The translations under genes were made by a program, and so were the position numbers. 64,000 nt of DNA from Sapria himalayana (taxonomy: Eukaryota; Streptophyta; Magnoliopsida; Malpighiales; Rafflesiaceae): positions 1 to 64,000 of the forward strand of contig JAREIK010005402.1 of the NCBI GenBank assembly GCA_029783825.1, read 5' to 3'. Position 1 is the stretch's first letter, and each line of letters begins with the position of its first letter. Of this stretch, positions 36,100 to 50,690 are shown one piece after another. The notes beneath the pieces were generated by a model. The model saw only the letters and a list, made by a program, of their open reading frames with translations. It did no database searches and was not told the DNA's origin.

Positions 36100-39000
36100 T
36101 GGTTTATAGGTTTTATTTAAAAAATAAAATAACAAAAATTTAATATAACCTTTGAAGCTATAATAATTTTTAAATTTTTTTTAAATGTGAATACTATATT
36201 TAGTTATGATAATCTTAATAATTATATATCATGTAAATTCATTATAAACAATTATATTGATATATATTATAATAATGATCATACAAAAGATTAATAAATA
36301 ATTATTAATAAGATAAATATTGTTTAAAATATATTTACAAAACCTAAAAGGATTCAAAATCAAAGTGAAATATTTTACTAAATATTAATTTTAAATTTTA
36401 AATTTTTGTATCCATTTATAAGCTTATATATTTTTTGAAGAAAAATAAATTATTTAAATTATATTTGTCTAACTATTAATTTATTTTTTAATTTATATTT
36501 CTATAAAAATAAACTAATAAATAATTAAAATGTATATATAAAATTATAATCAATGCTAATAAAAATGAGATTTATTATTTATTATTTAGGGTATACCTAT
36601 TTAATGGTTTAAGGTTATTGTGGTTTTGGGGTTAATGAGTTTATTGATTTATAGGTTTACACATTTAAGTTTTATTTATTGATTTATAGGTTTTATTTAA
36701 TCAAAGAAATAACAAAAAATTTATTTTTATGAATTTTAGTGATTTTCAATTGTTATAAAATTTGAAAATATAATAATTTTTTAATAGTTCTAAAATATGA
36801 ATATAATACTTAGTTATAATAATCTTAATAATTATATTTGATGTAAATTCAACATAAAAAAATTTATTAATATATATTATTTTGATGATCAAAAAATAAA
36901 TTAATAAACTATTATTAATAAGATAGATATTAATTAAATTATATTTGTAGAACCCAAAATAATTCAAAATCAAAGTAAATTATATTACTAAATAAAATTT
37001 TAAATTTTAGAAATTTTGTTTATTTTTATAAGCTTATATTTTTTTTCATAAAAAATAATTTATTTAAATTATATATGTCTCACTCATTATTTATTTTGTA
37101 ATTAATATTTCTATAAAAATAAAATAAAAAATAATTAAAATGAATTTTAAAATTATAATGAATACGAATAAAAATGATATTTATTATTTATTATTTAGGT
37201 TATATAGGGTTAATTGTTTAAGTATTTAGGGGGTTTTGGGGTTTAGGAATCTAGAGATTTAAATGTTTAGGCATTTAGTGGTTTATAAGTTATTTTTAAA
37301 TAATAAAATAATAAAATAAATATTTTTTGTGATTTATTATCATTTTTGAAGGTTATAACATTAGAAAATATAAAAATTTTTAAATTTTTTTAAAATGTAA
37401 ATATAATATTTTGTTATTATAATCTTAATAATTATAAGACATTTAAATTCAATATAAGTAATTTTATTGTTAGATATTATAAAAATGATCAAATAATAAT
37501 TTAATAAACTATTTTTAATAAGATTGATAGCAATTAAAATATAATTAAAAAACCTATATATAATGATTCAAAATCAAAGTAAAATATATTACTAAATAAT
37601 AATTTTTTGTTTTTAAATTTTTACTTCTTTTTATATGCTTATATTTTTTTTTTATTAAAAATAAATTATTAAAATTATATTTGTCTCACTCTTTATTTAT
37701 TTTGAATTAATATTTTTATAAAAAATAAACTAATAAATAATTAACATCAATATTTAAATTATAATGAATACAAATTAAATGAGATTAATGATTTATTATA
37801 TGTGGTATACAGGTTTAATGGTTTTATTATTAAGGAGTTTTGTCGTTTAGAAGTTTATCAATTTATGTTTTTAGGTATTTAGTGGTTTATAGGTTTTATT
37901 TATATAATAAAAATAAAAAAAAAATTTTAGATTTTTTCTGATTTTCAAAGGTTACAACCATTAAAAATAAAATAATTTTTAAACTTTTTTGAAATGTGAA
38001 TACTATGTATAATTATATTATTCTTACTAATTATATAAGATATAAATTCAATATAAACAATTATATTGATAGATAATATAATAATGATCGAAAATTAAAT
38101 TAATAAACTATTATTAATAATATAAATATTAATTAAAATATATTTACATAACACAAAATGATTCAAAATCAAATCAAAATATATTACTAAATAATAATAT
38201 CTAATATTTAAATTTGTCCTTCTTTTTATAAGCTTATATTTTTTTTGATTAAAAATAAATTATTTAAATAATATTTCTCACTCGAAATTTATTTTGTAAT
38301 TAAATTTTCTAAATAATTAAACTATAAATAATTAAAATGAATATTTAAAATTATTATAAATAAAAATAAAAAAGAAATTTATTATTTATTAAGTAGTATA
38401 TAGATGTTAATATGTTTATGTATTTAGGGGTTTCGAGGTTTATGAGCTTACTAATTTAAGTAGGTAAGCATTTAATGGTCTATATGTTTTATTTAAAAAA
38501 TAAAATAACTAAAAATTTTTTTCTATTATTTTTTCGCTTTTTTTAAGATTTATAACCTTTTAAAATATAATAATTTTTAAATTTTTTTCAAAAGTGAATA
38601 CAATATTTATTTATAATAATCATAATAATTATATATCATATAAATTCAATATAAACAATTTTATTTATAGATATTCTAATAATTATCAAAAAATAAATTA
38701 AAAATCTATTAAGAATAAGATTGATATTACTTAAAATATAATATCAAAACCTAAAATGATTCAAAATCAAACCAAATATATTACTAAATAATAATTATTT
38801 GTTTTTAAATTTTTATACTTTTTATAAGCTTATCGATTTTTTGATGAAAAATAATTTTTATAAATTATATTTTTAAATACATATATAAAAATAAAAAACT
38901 GAACAATCAAAATGAATTTTTTAAATTATAATGAAAACAAATAAAAATGAAATTTATTAATTATTATTTAAGGTACACCCGTTTAATCAATTATCTATAT

Positions 39001-42000
39001 CGGGGTATCAGGATTTTGTAGTTTAGTGATTTAAGTGTTTAGGCATTTAATGATTTATAGGTAATATTTAAACAATGAAATAATAAAAAAAATTTTTTTT
39101 TGTTTTTTTACACATTCAAAGATTATAATCTTTGAAAATATAATAAGTTTAAAATTTTTTTCAAAAGAGAATACAATATTTAGTTATAATAATTATTAAA
39201 TTTATATATCATATTAATTAAATATAAATATTTTTATTGATAAATATTCTAATAATGATCAAAAAATAAATTAATAATCAATTATTAATAAGTTATATAT
39301 CAATTATTAATAAAATAATTACATTGCTAGATACTATAATAATGATCAAAAAAAATGTAATAAACTATTATTAATAAGATAGATATTATTTAAAATTTAT
39401 TTGCAAAATCTAAATTTTTTCAAAATCAAAGTAAAATATATTATTATATAATAATTATTTTTAATGTTTGGCTTTTTTATAAGTTTATATTTTTGTTTTT
39501 AAAAATAAATTATCTAACTTATATTTGTCTTACTGATAATTTATTTTGTAATTTATAATTCTATAATAATAAACTAATAAATAATTAAAATGAATATTTA
39601 AAATTATAATGAATACAAATAGAATTGGGATTTATTATTTATTATTCAGGATATACCAGTTTAATGGTTTAAGTATTTAAGTGTTTTGTGGTTTAAGAGT
39701 TTAATGATTTAATTGTTTAGACCTTTAGTTATTTATAGTTTTTATTTAAAGAATGAAAGAACAAAAGATTTAATTTTTTGATTTTTTTTAATTTTTAAGG
39801 TTGTAACATTTGTAAATATAATAATTTTAAATTTTTTTAAATGTGAATATAATCTTTAGTTATAATAATCTTAATAGTTATATCTAATGTAAACTAAATA
39901 TAAATAATTTTATTAATAGATATTATAATAATGATAAATAAATAAATTAATAAACTAGTATTAATAAGATTGATATAAATTAAAATATAATTGTAGAATC
40001 AAAAATGATTCAAAATCAAAATAAGATATATATCTAAATAAAAATTTTTTATTTTAAATTTTTTTTTTCATTTTATAAGCATATATATATTTTTGATGAA
40101 AAATAAATTATTTAAATTATATCTGTCTCACTAATAATTTATTTTGTAATTATTATTTCTAAAAAAATAAATTGATATATAATTAAAATGAATATTTAAA
40201 ATTATAATGAATACTAATAAAAAGATATTTATGATTTATTATTTAAGGTATACCTATTTAATAGTTTAATTTTTTTGTAGTTTTGGGGTTAAAGGGTTTA
40301 TTGATTTATATGTTTGAACATTTAGGTGTTTATAGGTTTTATTTAATCAATGAAATAACAAAATATTTATTTTTATGAATTTTCGTTATTTTCAAATGTT
40401 ATTACCTTTGAAAATATAATAATTTTTTAATCTTTCTAAAATATGAATGCAATAATTAATTATATTACTCTTAATAATTATATTTGATGTAAATTTAATA
40501 TAAAAAATTTTATTAATATATATTATTATAATGATCAAAAAATAAATTAATAAACTATTATTAATAAGATAGATATTAATTAAAATATATTTGTAGAACC
40601 CAAAATAATGCAAAATCAAATTAAATTATATTACAAAATAAATTTTAAATTTTTGAATTTTTGTTTATTTTTATAAGGTTATTTTTGTTTTCATAAAAAA
40701 TAATATCTTTAAATTATATGTCACACTCATTATTTATTTTGTAATTAATATTTCTATAAAAAAATACTAAAAAATAATTAAATGAATATTTAAAATTATA
40801 TTGAATACAAATAAAAATGAGATTTATTATTTATTATTTAAGTTATATAGGTTTAATGGTTTAAGTATTGAAGGTGTTTTGGGGTTAAGGAGACTAGATA
40901 TTTAAATGATTAGGCAATTAGTGCTTTATAAGTTTATTTAATTAATAAAATTATAAAAAATTATTTTTGTTATTTTTTATCATATTTGAAGGTTATAACC
41001 TTTGAAAATATAATAATATTTAAATTTTTTTTCAAAAGAGAATTTAATATTTAGTTATAATAATCATTATATATATATTTCATATAATTTCAATATAAAT
41101 AATTTTATTGATAAATATTCTAATAATGATCAAAAAATAAATTAATACTCTATTATTAATAAGATAGATATCAATTAAAATATAAGTTATAAAATCTAAA
41201 ATGATTCAGAAGGAGAGCAAAATATATTACTATATAATAAATATTTGTTTTGAAATTTTTTCTTCTTTTAATAAGTTTATCTATATTTTTTATGAAAAAT
41301 AATTTATATAAATTATATTTGTCTAACTCATAATTTATATTGTAATTAATATTTAATAAAAATAAACAAATAAATAATTAAAATGAATAATTTAAATTAT
41401 AATAAAAAAATAATATTGTGATTTATTATTTATTATTTAGGGTATACTAGTTTAAAAGGATTATCTATTTATGGTTTTGATATTTCATAGATATTGACTT
41501 AAGTGTTTAGGCATTTAGTAGTTTATAAGATTTATTTAAATAATGAGATAACGAAAAAATTATTTTTTATTTTTTATCACATTTTCAAAGGTTATAACAT
41601 TTGAAAATATGATAATTTTAATTTTTTTAAAAAATGATAATACAATATTAAGTAATAATAATCATTATAATTATATATAATATAAACGAAATATAAACAA
41701 TTTTATTGATAGATATGATATCAATTATCAAAAGATAAATTACTATGTTATTATTAATATGATAGATAAAAATTAAAATATAATTGCAAAACCTAAAATT
41801 ATTCAAAATCAATGTAAAATTTATTTCCAAATAATAATTGTTGTTTTTTAGTTTTTGCTTCTTTTTATAAGCTTATATTTTTTTTTGATGAAAAATAAAT
41901 TATTTAAATTATATTTAAGTTTACGAGTTTAAAGTTTTAAGTATTTAGGGGCTTTTGTGTTTAGGAGTTTATAGATTTAAGTGTTTAGGCATTTAGTGGT

Positions 42001-43247
42001 CTATAAGTTTTATTTAAACAATAATATAACAAAAAATTTATCTTTTTTTATAATTTTTGAAGGTTATAACCTTTGAAAATAAAAAAATTTTTAAATTTTT
42101 TTCAAATGTAAATATAATATTTAGTAATAATAATCTTAATAAATATAAGTCATTTAAATTCAATATAAATAATCACATTGCTTGATATTATAATAATGAT
42201 CAATAAATAAATTAATAAATTATTATTAATAAGATAGATATTATTTAAAATATATTAGCAAAATCTAAATTTATTCAAAATCTAAGTATATATTACAAAA
42301 TAATAATTTTGTTTAATATTTTGCTTATTTTATAAGTTTATATTTTTGTATTTAAAAATAAATTTTTAAATTATATTTGTCGTCCTCATGAATTATTTAG
42401 TAATTTATAATTCTATAAAAATAAACTAATAAATAATAAAAATAAATATATAAAATTATAATGAATACAAATAAAATTGAGATTTATTATTTATTATTCA
42501 GGATATTCAGGTTTAATGGTTTAAGTATTTAGGTGTTTTGGGGTTTAGGAGTCTAGAGATTTAAATGTTTAGGCATTTAGTGTTTTATAAGTTTTATTTA
42601 AATAATAAAATAATAATAAATTATTTTTATGATTTTTTATCAATTTTGAAGGTTATAACCTTTGAAAATATCATAATTTTTAAATTTTTTTGAAATGTAT
42701 ATATATTATTTAGTTATAATAAGCTTGATTATTATATATAATGTAAAATCAATATAAATAATTTTATTAATAGATATTTTAATAATGATCAATAAATAAA
42801 TTAATAAACTATTATTAATTAGAATGATATAAATTAAAATATAATTGTAGAATCTAAAATTATTCAAAATTAAATTACAATAAATTACAAAATAATAATA
42901 TTTTGTTTTAAAAATTTTGACTCTTTTTATAATCTTATATTTTTTTGATTAAAAATAAATTATTTATATTATATCTGTCTCACTAATAATTTATTTTGTA
43001 ATTAATATTTCTATAAAAATAAACTGATCACTAATTAAAATGAATATTTAAATTTATAATGAATACTAATTAAAATGAGATTTATTATTTATTATTTAGA
43101 GTATACCAATTTAAAGGCTTATGTATTTTTGGGCTTTGGGGTTTAGGAGTCTAGAGATTTAAATGTTTAGGCATTTAGTGGTTTATAAGTTTTATTTAAA
43201 TAATAAAATAATAAAAAAATTATTTTTGTGATTTTTTATCATTTTTG
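36100..43247 (+). repeat. AT-rich satellite array, forward orientation, right of hAT
   Basis: Landmarks lie near 36100, 36680, 37280, 37885, 38480, 39055, 39735, 40330, 40930, 41525, 42000, 42590 and 43185, at the same 585-bp period. The first monomer after the hAT has lost part of its dyad (tttaatataacctttgaagc). A rearranged join lies near 39300, where caattattaataaaataatt appears. The last monomer runs into the dyad at 43248-43261, where orientation reverses. Confidence 0.92.
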
Positions 43248-43261
43248 AAGGTTATAACCTT
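43248..43261. repeat. Palindrome at the orientation switch of the satellite
   Basis: AAGGTTATAACCTT is a perfect 14-bp palindrome. To its left the monomer reads in forward orientation (tttttatcatttttg). To its right the sequence is the reverse-orientation type (tgaaaatatcaaaaaaataa, as also near 57090). The head-to-head junction of the two arrays therefore lies within the conserved dyad. Confidence 0.85.
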
Positions 43262-46200
43262 TGAAAATATCAAAAAAATAATAAAAATAAATCTTTTGTT
43301 TTTTTATTTTTAAAATAAAACCTATAAACTACTAAATGCATACATAGTTAAATAAGTAAACTCCTAGACCCCGTAATGCCTAAATACAGTAACCATTAAA
43401 CTGATATATAATACATAATAAATAATAAATCTAATTGTTATTTCTATTTATTATAATTTTTAATATTCATTTTAATTATTTATTAGTTTATTTTTATAGA
43501 AATATTTATTACAAAATAAATTATGAGTACGACAAATATAATTTATATAATTTATTTTTAATGAAATAATATATATACGCATATAAAAGAAGTAAAAATT
43601 TAAAAATTTAAAATTATTATCTAGTAATATATTTTACTTTAATTTTGAATCAATTTGGGTTTTGTAAATATTTTTTAATTAATTTCTATCTTTTTATTAA
43701 TAGTTTATTAATTCAATTTTTGATCATTATGATAATATCTATCAATAAAATTGTTTATATTTAATTTATAAGCTATATAATTATTAATATTAAAATAAAT
43801 AAAATATAATATTTATATTTAAAAAAATTTTAAATATTATTATATTTTCAAAGGTTATAACCTATGAAAATTAGAAAAAATTATAAAATCTTATTTATTT
43901 TTTTATTGTTTAAATAAAACCTATAAACCACTAAATGCCTAAAAACATAAATTGCTAAATTTTCAAATGACAAAACATCTAAATACTTAAACCATTAAAC
44001 TGGTATACATTAATAATAAATCATAAATCTCATTTTAATTTTTATTCAGTATAATTTAAAATTTTTATTTTAATTATTAATCAGTTTATTTTTATAGAAA
44101 TATTAATTACAAATAAATTATTAGTGAGACAGATATAATTTAAATTAAACTGGTATACGCTAAATAATAATTAATAAATCTCATTTTTTTTTCATTATAA
44201 TTTTAAATATTCATTTTAATTATTTATTTGTTTATTTTTATATAAATATTAATTACAAATCAAATTATGAGTTAGAAAAATATAATTTATATAAATTATT
44301 TTTAATCAAAAAATATAAATAAACTTTGTAAAATAAAAAAAATTCAAAACAAAAAATTATTATATTTTAATATATTTTTATTTGCTTTTGAATTATTTTA
44401 GGTTTTGTAATTATATTTTAATTGATATCGATCATATTAATAATAGATTATTAAGTTATTTTTTGATTATTATTATAATATTTATCAATAAAATTTGTTA
44501 TATTGAAATTATATAATATATATATATATAATGATTATTATAACTAAATATTGTATTCACTTTTGAAAAAAATTTAAAAATATTTATATTTTCAAAGGTT
44601 ATAACCTTAAATAATGAGAAAAAATAATAAGAATAAATTTTTTGTTATTTCATTTTTTAAATAAAACCTATAGATCAATAAATGCTAAGTTACTAAAATC
44701 AGTAAGATAATAAATCCCGAAACCCCTAAATACAAAAACCTTTTAACAGCTATATACTAATTAAAAAATCATAAATCTCATTTTTATTTTTTATAATTTT
44801 AAATATTCATTTTAATTATTTATAGTTTAATTTTTTAGAAAAATTAATTACAAAATAAATTTCGAGTGAGACAAATATTATTTAAATAATTTTTTTAATA
44901 AAAAAAATATAAGCTTATAAAAAGAAGGAAAATTTTAAAAAATAAATATTATTATTTAGTAATGTATTTTGATTTAATTTTGAATCATTTTGTGTTATGT
45001 AATTATATTTTAATTAATATTTATATTATTAATAATAGTTTATTAATTCAATTTTTGATCATTATTATAGTATCTATCATTAAAATTATTTATATTGAAT
45101 TTATATGATATATAATTAGTAAGATTAATATATTTATACATTGTATTCACATTTCAAAAAATTTTAAAAATTATTTTATTTTCAAAGATTATAACATTTG
45201 AAAATCAGAAAAAATCAAAAAAAGAATTTTAAATTTTTATTATATAAATAAAACATATAAAACACTAAATGCCTAAAAACATAAATTGTAAACTCCTAAA
45301 CGACAAAATCCTAAGTAATCAAACCATTAAACCGGTATACCATATATAATAAATCATAAATCTCATTTTAATTTGTATTCATTATAATTTTAAATATTCA
45401 TTTTAATTATTTATTAGTTTATTTTTTATAGAAATATCAATCACAAAATAAATAATGAGTGAGACAAATATAATTTTAATAATTTATTTTTAATCAAAAA
45501 AAATAAGCTTATATAAAGAAGTAAAAAGTTAAAAACAAAAAATTATTATTTAGTAATATATTTTACTTTGATTTTGAATCATTATATATAGGTTTTGCAA
45601 TTATATTTTAATTGCGATCAATCTTATTAAAAATAGTTTATTAATTTATTATTTGATCATTTTTATAATATCAAACAATAAAATTACTTATTTTCAATTA
45701 AAATGTATTATAATTATTAAGTTATTATAACTAAATATTATATTTACATTTGAAAAAAATTTAAAAATTATTATATTTTCAAAGGTTATGACCTTCAAAA
45801 ATGATAAAAATCACAAAAATAATTTTTTATTATTTTATTATTTAAATAAAACTTATAAAACACTAAATGCCAAACATTTAAATCTCTAGATTCCTAAACC
45901 CCAAAACCCCCTAAATACTTAAACCATTAAACATATATAACCTAAATAATAAATAATAAATCTCATTTTTATTTGAATTCATTATAATTTTAAATATTCA
46001 TTTTAATTATTTTTTAGTTTATTATTATAAAAATATTAATTACAAAATATATAATGAGTGAGGCAGATATAATTATTATGATTATTATAACTAAGTATTG
46101 TATTCATATTTTATAACACCAAAAAAATTATTATATTTTTAAAGGTCAACCTTTTAAAAATCAAGAAAATTCATAAAATTAATTTATTTGTTATTTCATT

Positions 46201-49200
46201 GATTAAATAAAACCTATAAACGAGAAAATGTGTGGACATATAAATCAATAAACTCCTTAACCCCAAAACCACAAAAAACTTAAACAATTAATTAGTTATT
46301 CCATAAAAAATAAATCATAAATCTTAATTTTTTTAGTATTCATTATAATTTTAAATATACATTTTAATTATTTATTAATTTAATTTTATAGAAATATAAA
46401 TTAAAAAATAAATTATTATTGAGACAAATATAATTCTAAAAACTTTTTTTTTCATCAAAAAATATATAGGCTTATAAATGGATACAAAAATTTAAAAATT
46501 TAAAATTAATATTTAGTAAAATATTTCACTTTGATTTTTAGTCATTTTAGGTTTTGCAAATATATTTTAAACAATATTTATCTTATTAATAATTGGTTAT
46601 TTTTTTTATGATCATTATTATAATAAATATCAATAAATAGTTTATATTGAATTTATATGATATATAATTATTATGATTATTATAACTTCATATTGTATTC
46701 ACTTTTCAAAAAAAATTTAAAAATTATTATATTTTCAAAGGTTATAACCTTCAAAATTGAGAAAAAATAACAAAGATAAATTATTTGTTATTTTATTTTT
46801 TATATAAAACCTATAAACCACTAAATGACTAAATACTAAAATGACTAAACTCCTAAACCTCGAATCTCATAAATACTTAAAACATTAAATTAGTATAGTC
46901 CAAATAATAAATCATAAATCTCAGTTTTATTAGTATTCATTATAATTTTAAATATTCATTTTAATTATTTATCAGTTTATTTTTATAGAAATATTAATTA
47001 CAAAATAAATTATTAGTGCGACATATATAATTTAAATAATTTATTTTTATCAAAAAAAATGCTCAAAAGAAGAGGCAAAGTTTTAAAAATAAATAATTAT
47101 TATTTAATAATATATCTTATTTTGATTTTGAATCATTTTAGATTTTACAATTATATTTTAATTTATATCATTCTTATTAATACAAGTTTATTAATTTATT
47201 TATTGATCATTATTATAATATCTATCAATAAAATTATTTATATTGAGTTTACATTATATATAATTATTAAGATTATTATAACTAAATATTATATTCACAT
47301 TTAAAAAAAATTAAAAATTATTATATTTTCAAAGGATATAAACTTAAAAACTTAGAAAAAATAATAAAAATAAATTTTTTGCTATATCATTGTTTAAATA
47401 AAACTTATAAACCACTAAATGCCTAAACACTTAAACATCTAAACTCCTAAACACAAAAGCCCCTTAATACTTAAACCTTTAAACTCGTAAACCTTAAATA
47501 TAAGTTAAATAATTTATTAAAATAGTAATTACAAAATAAATTATGAGTGATACAAATATAATTTAAATAATTTATTTTTCATCAAAAAAATATATAAGCT
47601 CATAAAAAGAAGCAAAAACTAAAAAAAATAAATTATTATTTAGTAATACATTTTACTTGGATTTTGAATAAGTTTAGGTTTTGCAATTATATTTTAATTT
47701 ATATCCATCATAATATTAATAACATATTAATTTATTTTTTGATAATCGATATTATATCTATGAATAAAATTGTTTATATTTAGTTTAAATTATATATAAT
47801 TATAATGATTATTATTACTAAATATTTTATTCACATTTTTAAAAAATTTTAATATTATTATATTGTCAAAGGTTATAACCTTTGAAAATGTAAAAAAATA
47901 TCAAAAATAATTTTTCTGTTATTTCATTGTTTAAACAAAACCTATAAACCACTAAATGCCTAAAAACATAAATCACTAAAGTCCTAAACTGACAAAACCT
48001 CTAAATACTTAAAATATTAAACTGGTATACATTAATAATAATTCATAAATCTCATTTTAATTTTTAATCAGTATAATTTTAAATTTTTATTTTAATTATT
48101 TATCAGGTTATTTTTATTGAAATATTAATTACAAAATAAATTATTAGTGAGACATATATAATTTAAATTGAACTAGGTATATCCAAAATAATAAAGAATA
48201 AATCTAATTTTTTTCATTATAATTTAAATATTCATTTTAATTATTTATTTGTTTATTTTTATATAAATATTAATTAAAAAATAAATTATGAGTTAGACAA
48301 ATATATTTAATATAAATTATTTTTCATAAAAAAATATAAACAAACTTATTAAAAGAAAAAAAAATTAAAAACAAAAAATTATTATATATTATTATAATTT
48401 GCTTTGCTTCCGAATCATTATAGGTTTTGTAATTATATTTTATTTGATATCTATCTTATTAATAATAGATTATTTATTTATTTTTCTCATTATTAGAATA
48501 TTTATCAATAATATTGTTTATATTGAATATATATGATATATAAATATAATGATTATTATAACTAAATATTGAATTCACATTTGAAAAAATTTAAAAATTA
48601 TTATATTTTCAAAGGTTAATCTTTGAAAATATAAAAAAATAATAAAAATAAATATATTGTTATTTTAATTATTAAATAAAACCTATAAACCACTAAATGC
48701 ATACACAGTTAAATCAGTAAACTTCTAAAGCCCGTAATCCCTAAATACATAAACCATTAAACCGCTATATACTACTTAATAATTAAGAAATCTAATTTTT
48801 ATTTCAATTTATTATAATTTTAAAAATTCATTTTAATTATTTATTAGCTTATTTTTATATAAATTTTTATTACAAAATAAATTATGAGGGCGACAAATAT
48901 AATTTAAATAATTTATTTTTAATAAAAAAAAATATAAGCTTATAAAAGAAGTAAAAATTTAAATAATTAAAAATTATTATCTAATATTATTTTTTACTTT
49001 AATTTTGAATCAATTTGGGTTTTGTAAATATTTTTTAATTAATATATATCTTATTCTTAATAGTTTATTAATTTAATTTTTGATCATTATTATAATATAT
49101 ATAATAAAATTGTTTATATTGAATTTATATGATATATAATTATTAAAATTATTATAACTAAATATTGTATTCACATTTCAAAAAATTTTAAATATTATTA

Positions 49201-50570
49201 TATTTTCAAAGGTTATAACCTATTAAAATGAAAAAAAATTACAAATTTTTTTTGTTATTTTATTGTTTAAATAAAACCTATAAACCGCTAAATGCCTAAA
49301 AACATGAATCGCTAAACACCTATACGACAAACCCTCTAAATACTTAAACTATTAAATTGGTATACATTAATAATAAATCATAAATCTCATTTTAATTTTT
49401 ATTCAGTATAATTTTAAATTTTTTTATAATTATTTATCTGTTTATTTTTATAGAAATATTAATTACAAAATAAATTATTAGTGAGATAGATCTAATTTAA
49501 ATTAGACCGGTATATCCTAAATAATAAATAATAAATCTCATTTTTTTTCATTATAATTTTAAATATTCATTTTTATTATTTATTTGTTTATTTTTATATA
49601 AATATTAATTAAAAATAAATTATGAGTTAGACAAATATAATTTATGTAAATTATTTTTAATCAAAAAAATATAAATAAACTTTTTAAAATAAAAAAATTA
49701 CAAAACAAAAAATTATTATATAATAATATATTTTGGTTTGCTTATTAATCATTTTATGTTTTCTAATTATATTTTAATTGATATCTCTCTTATTAATAAT
49801 AGATTATTAATTTATTTTTTGATCATTATTAGAATATTAATCATTAAAATTGTTTATATTGAATTTATATGATATATAAATATAATGATTATTATAACTA
49901 ATTATTAAATCACTATTGAAAAAAATTTAAAAATTATTATATTTTCAAAGGTTATCACCTTTGAAAATATAAAAAAATAATAAAAATAAATATTTTGTTA
50001 TTTTAATTTTTAAATAAAACCTATAAACCACTAAATGCATACACAATTAAATCAGTATACTTCTAAACCCCGTAATACCTAAATACATAAACCATTAAAC
50101 CACTATATAATACATAATAATTAATAAATCTAATTTTTATTTCTATTTATTATAATTTTAAATATTCATTTAATTATTTATTAGTTTATTTTTATAGAAA
50201 TATTTATTACAAAATAAATTATGATAAGACATATAATTAAATAATTTATTTTTAATCAAAAAATATATATAAGCTTATAAGGGAAGTCAAATTTAAAAAT
50301 TAAAAATTATTATTCAGTAATATATTTTACTTTAATTTTGAATCAATTTGGGTTTTGTAAATATTTTTTAATGAATATCTATCTTATTATTAATAGTTTA
50401 TTAATTTAATTCTTGAACATTATTATAATAACTATCAATAAAATAGTTTATATTGAATTTATATGATGTATGATTATTAATAATATTATAACTAAATATT
50501 TTATTTACATTTCAGAAAATTATAAATCTCAAAACCATTAAACTGGTATACATTAATAATAAATAATAAA

Positions 50571-50690
50571 TCTCATTTTAATTTTTATTCAGTATAATTT
50601 TAAATTTTTATTTTTAATTATAAATCATAATTCTCATTTTAATTTTTATTCAGTATAATTTTAAATTTTTATTTTAATTATTTATCAGTT
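50571..50690 (-). repeat. Short tandem duplication (about 61 bp) in a monomer
   Basis: tctcattttaatttttattc starts at 50571 and again at 50632, with a nearly unchanged 61-bp unit. It is a local duplication next to the deletion junction at 50515. Confidence 0.8.

Noticed and set aside
36746..36973. Recurrent 60-80 codon open frames in the satellite, rich in Ile, Asn and Tyr (for example at 5218-5442, 26327-26509, 36746-36973, 40392-40619, 47059-47304, 52612-52833, 53736-53981)
   Set aside because: They lie at the same monomer position and look alike because the monomers are homologous. Most monomers break the frame, and the composition simply reflects AT-rich codons. There is no sign of a protein.
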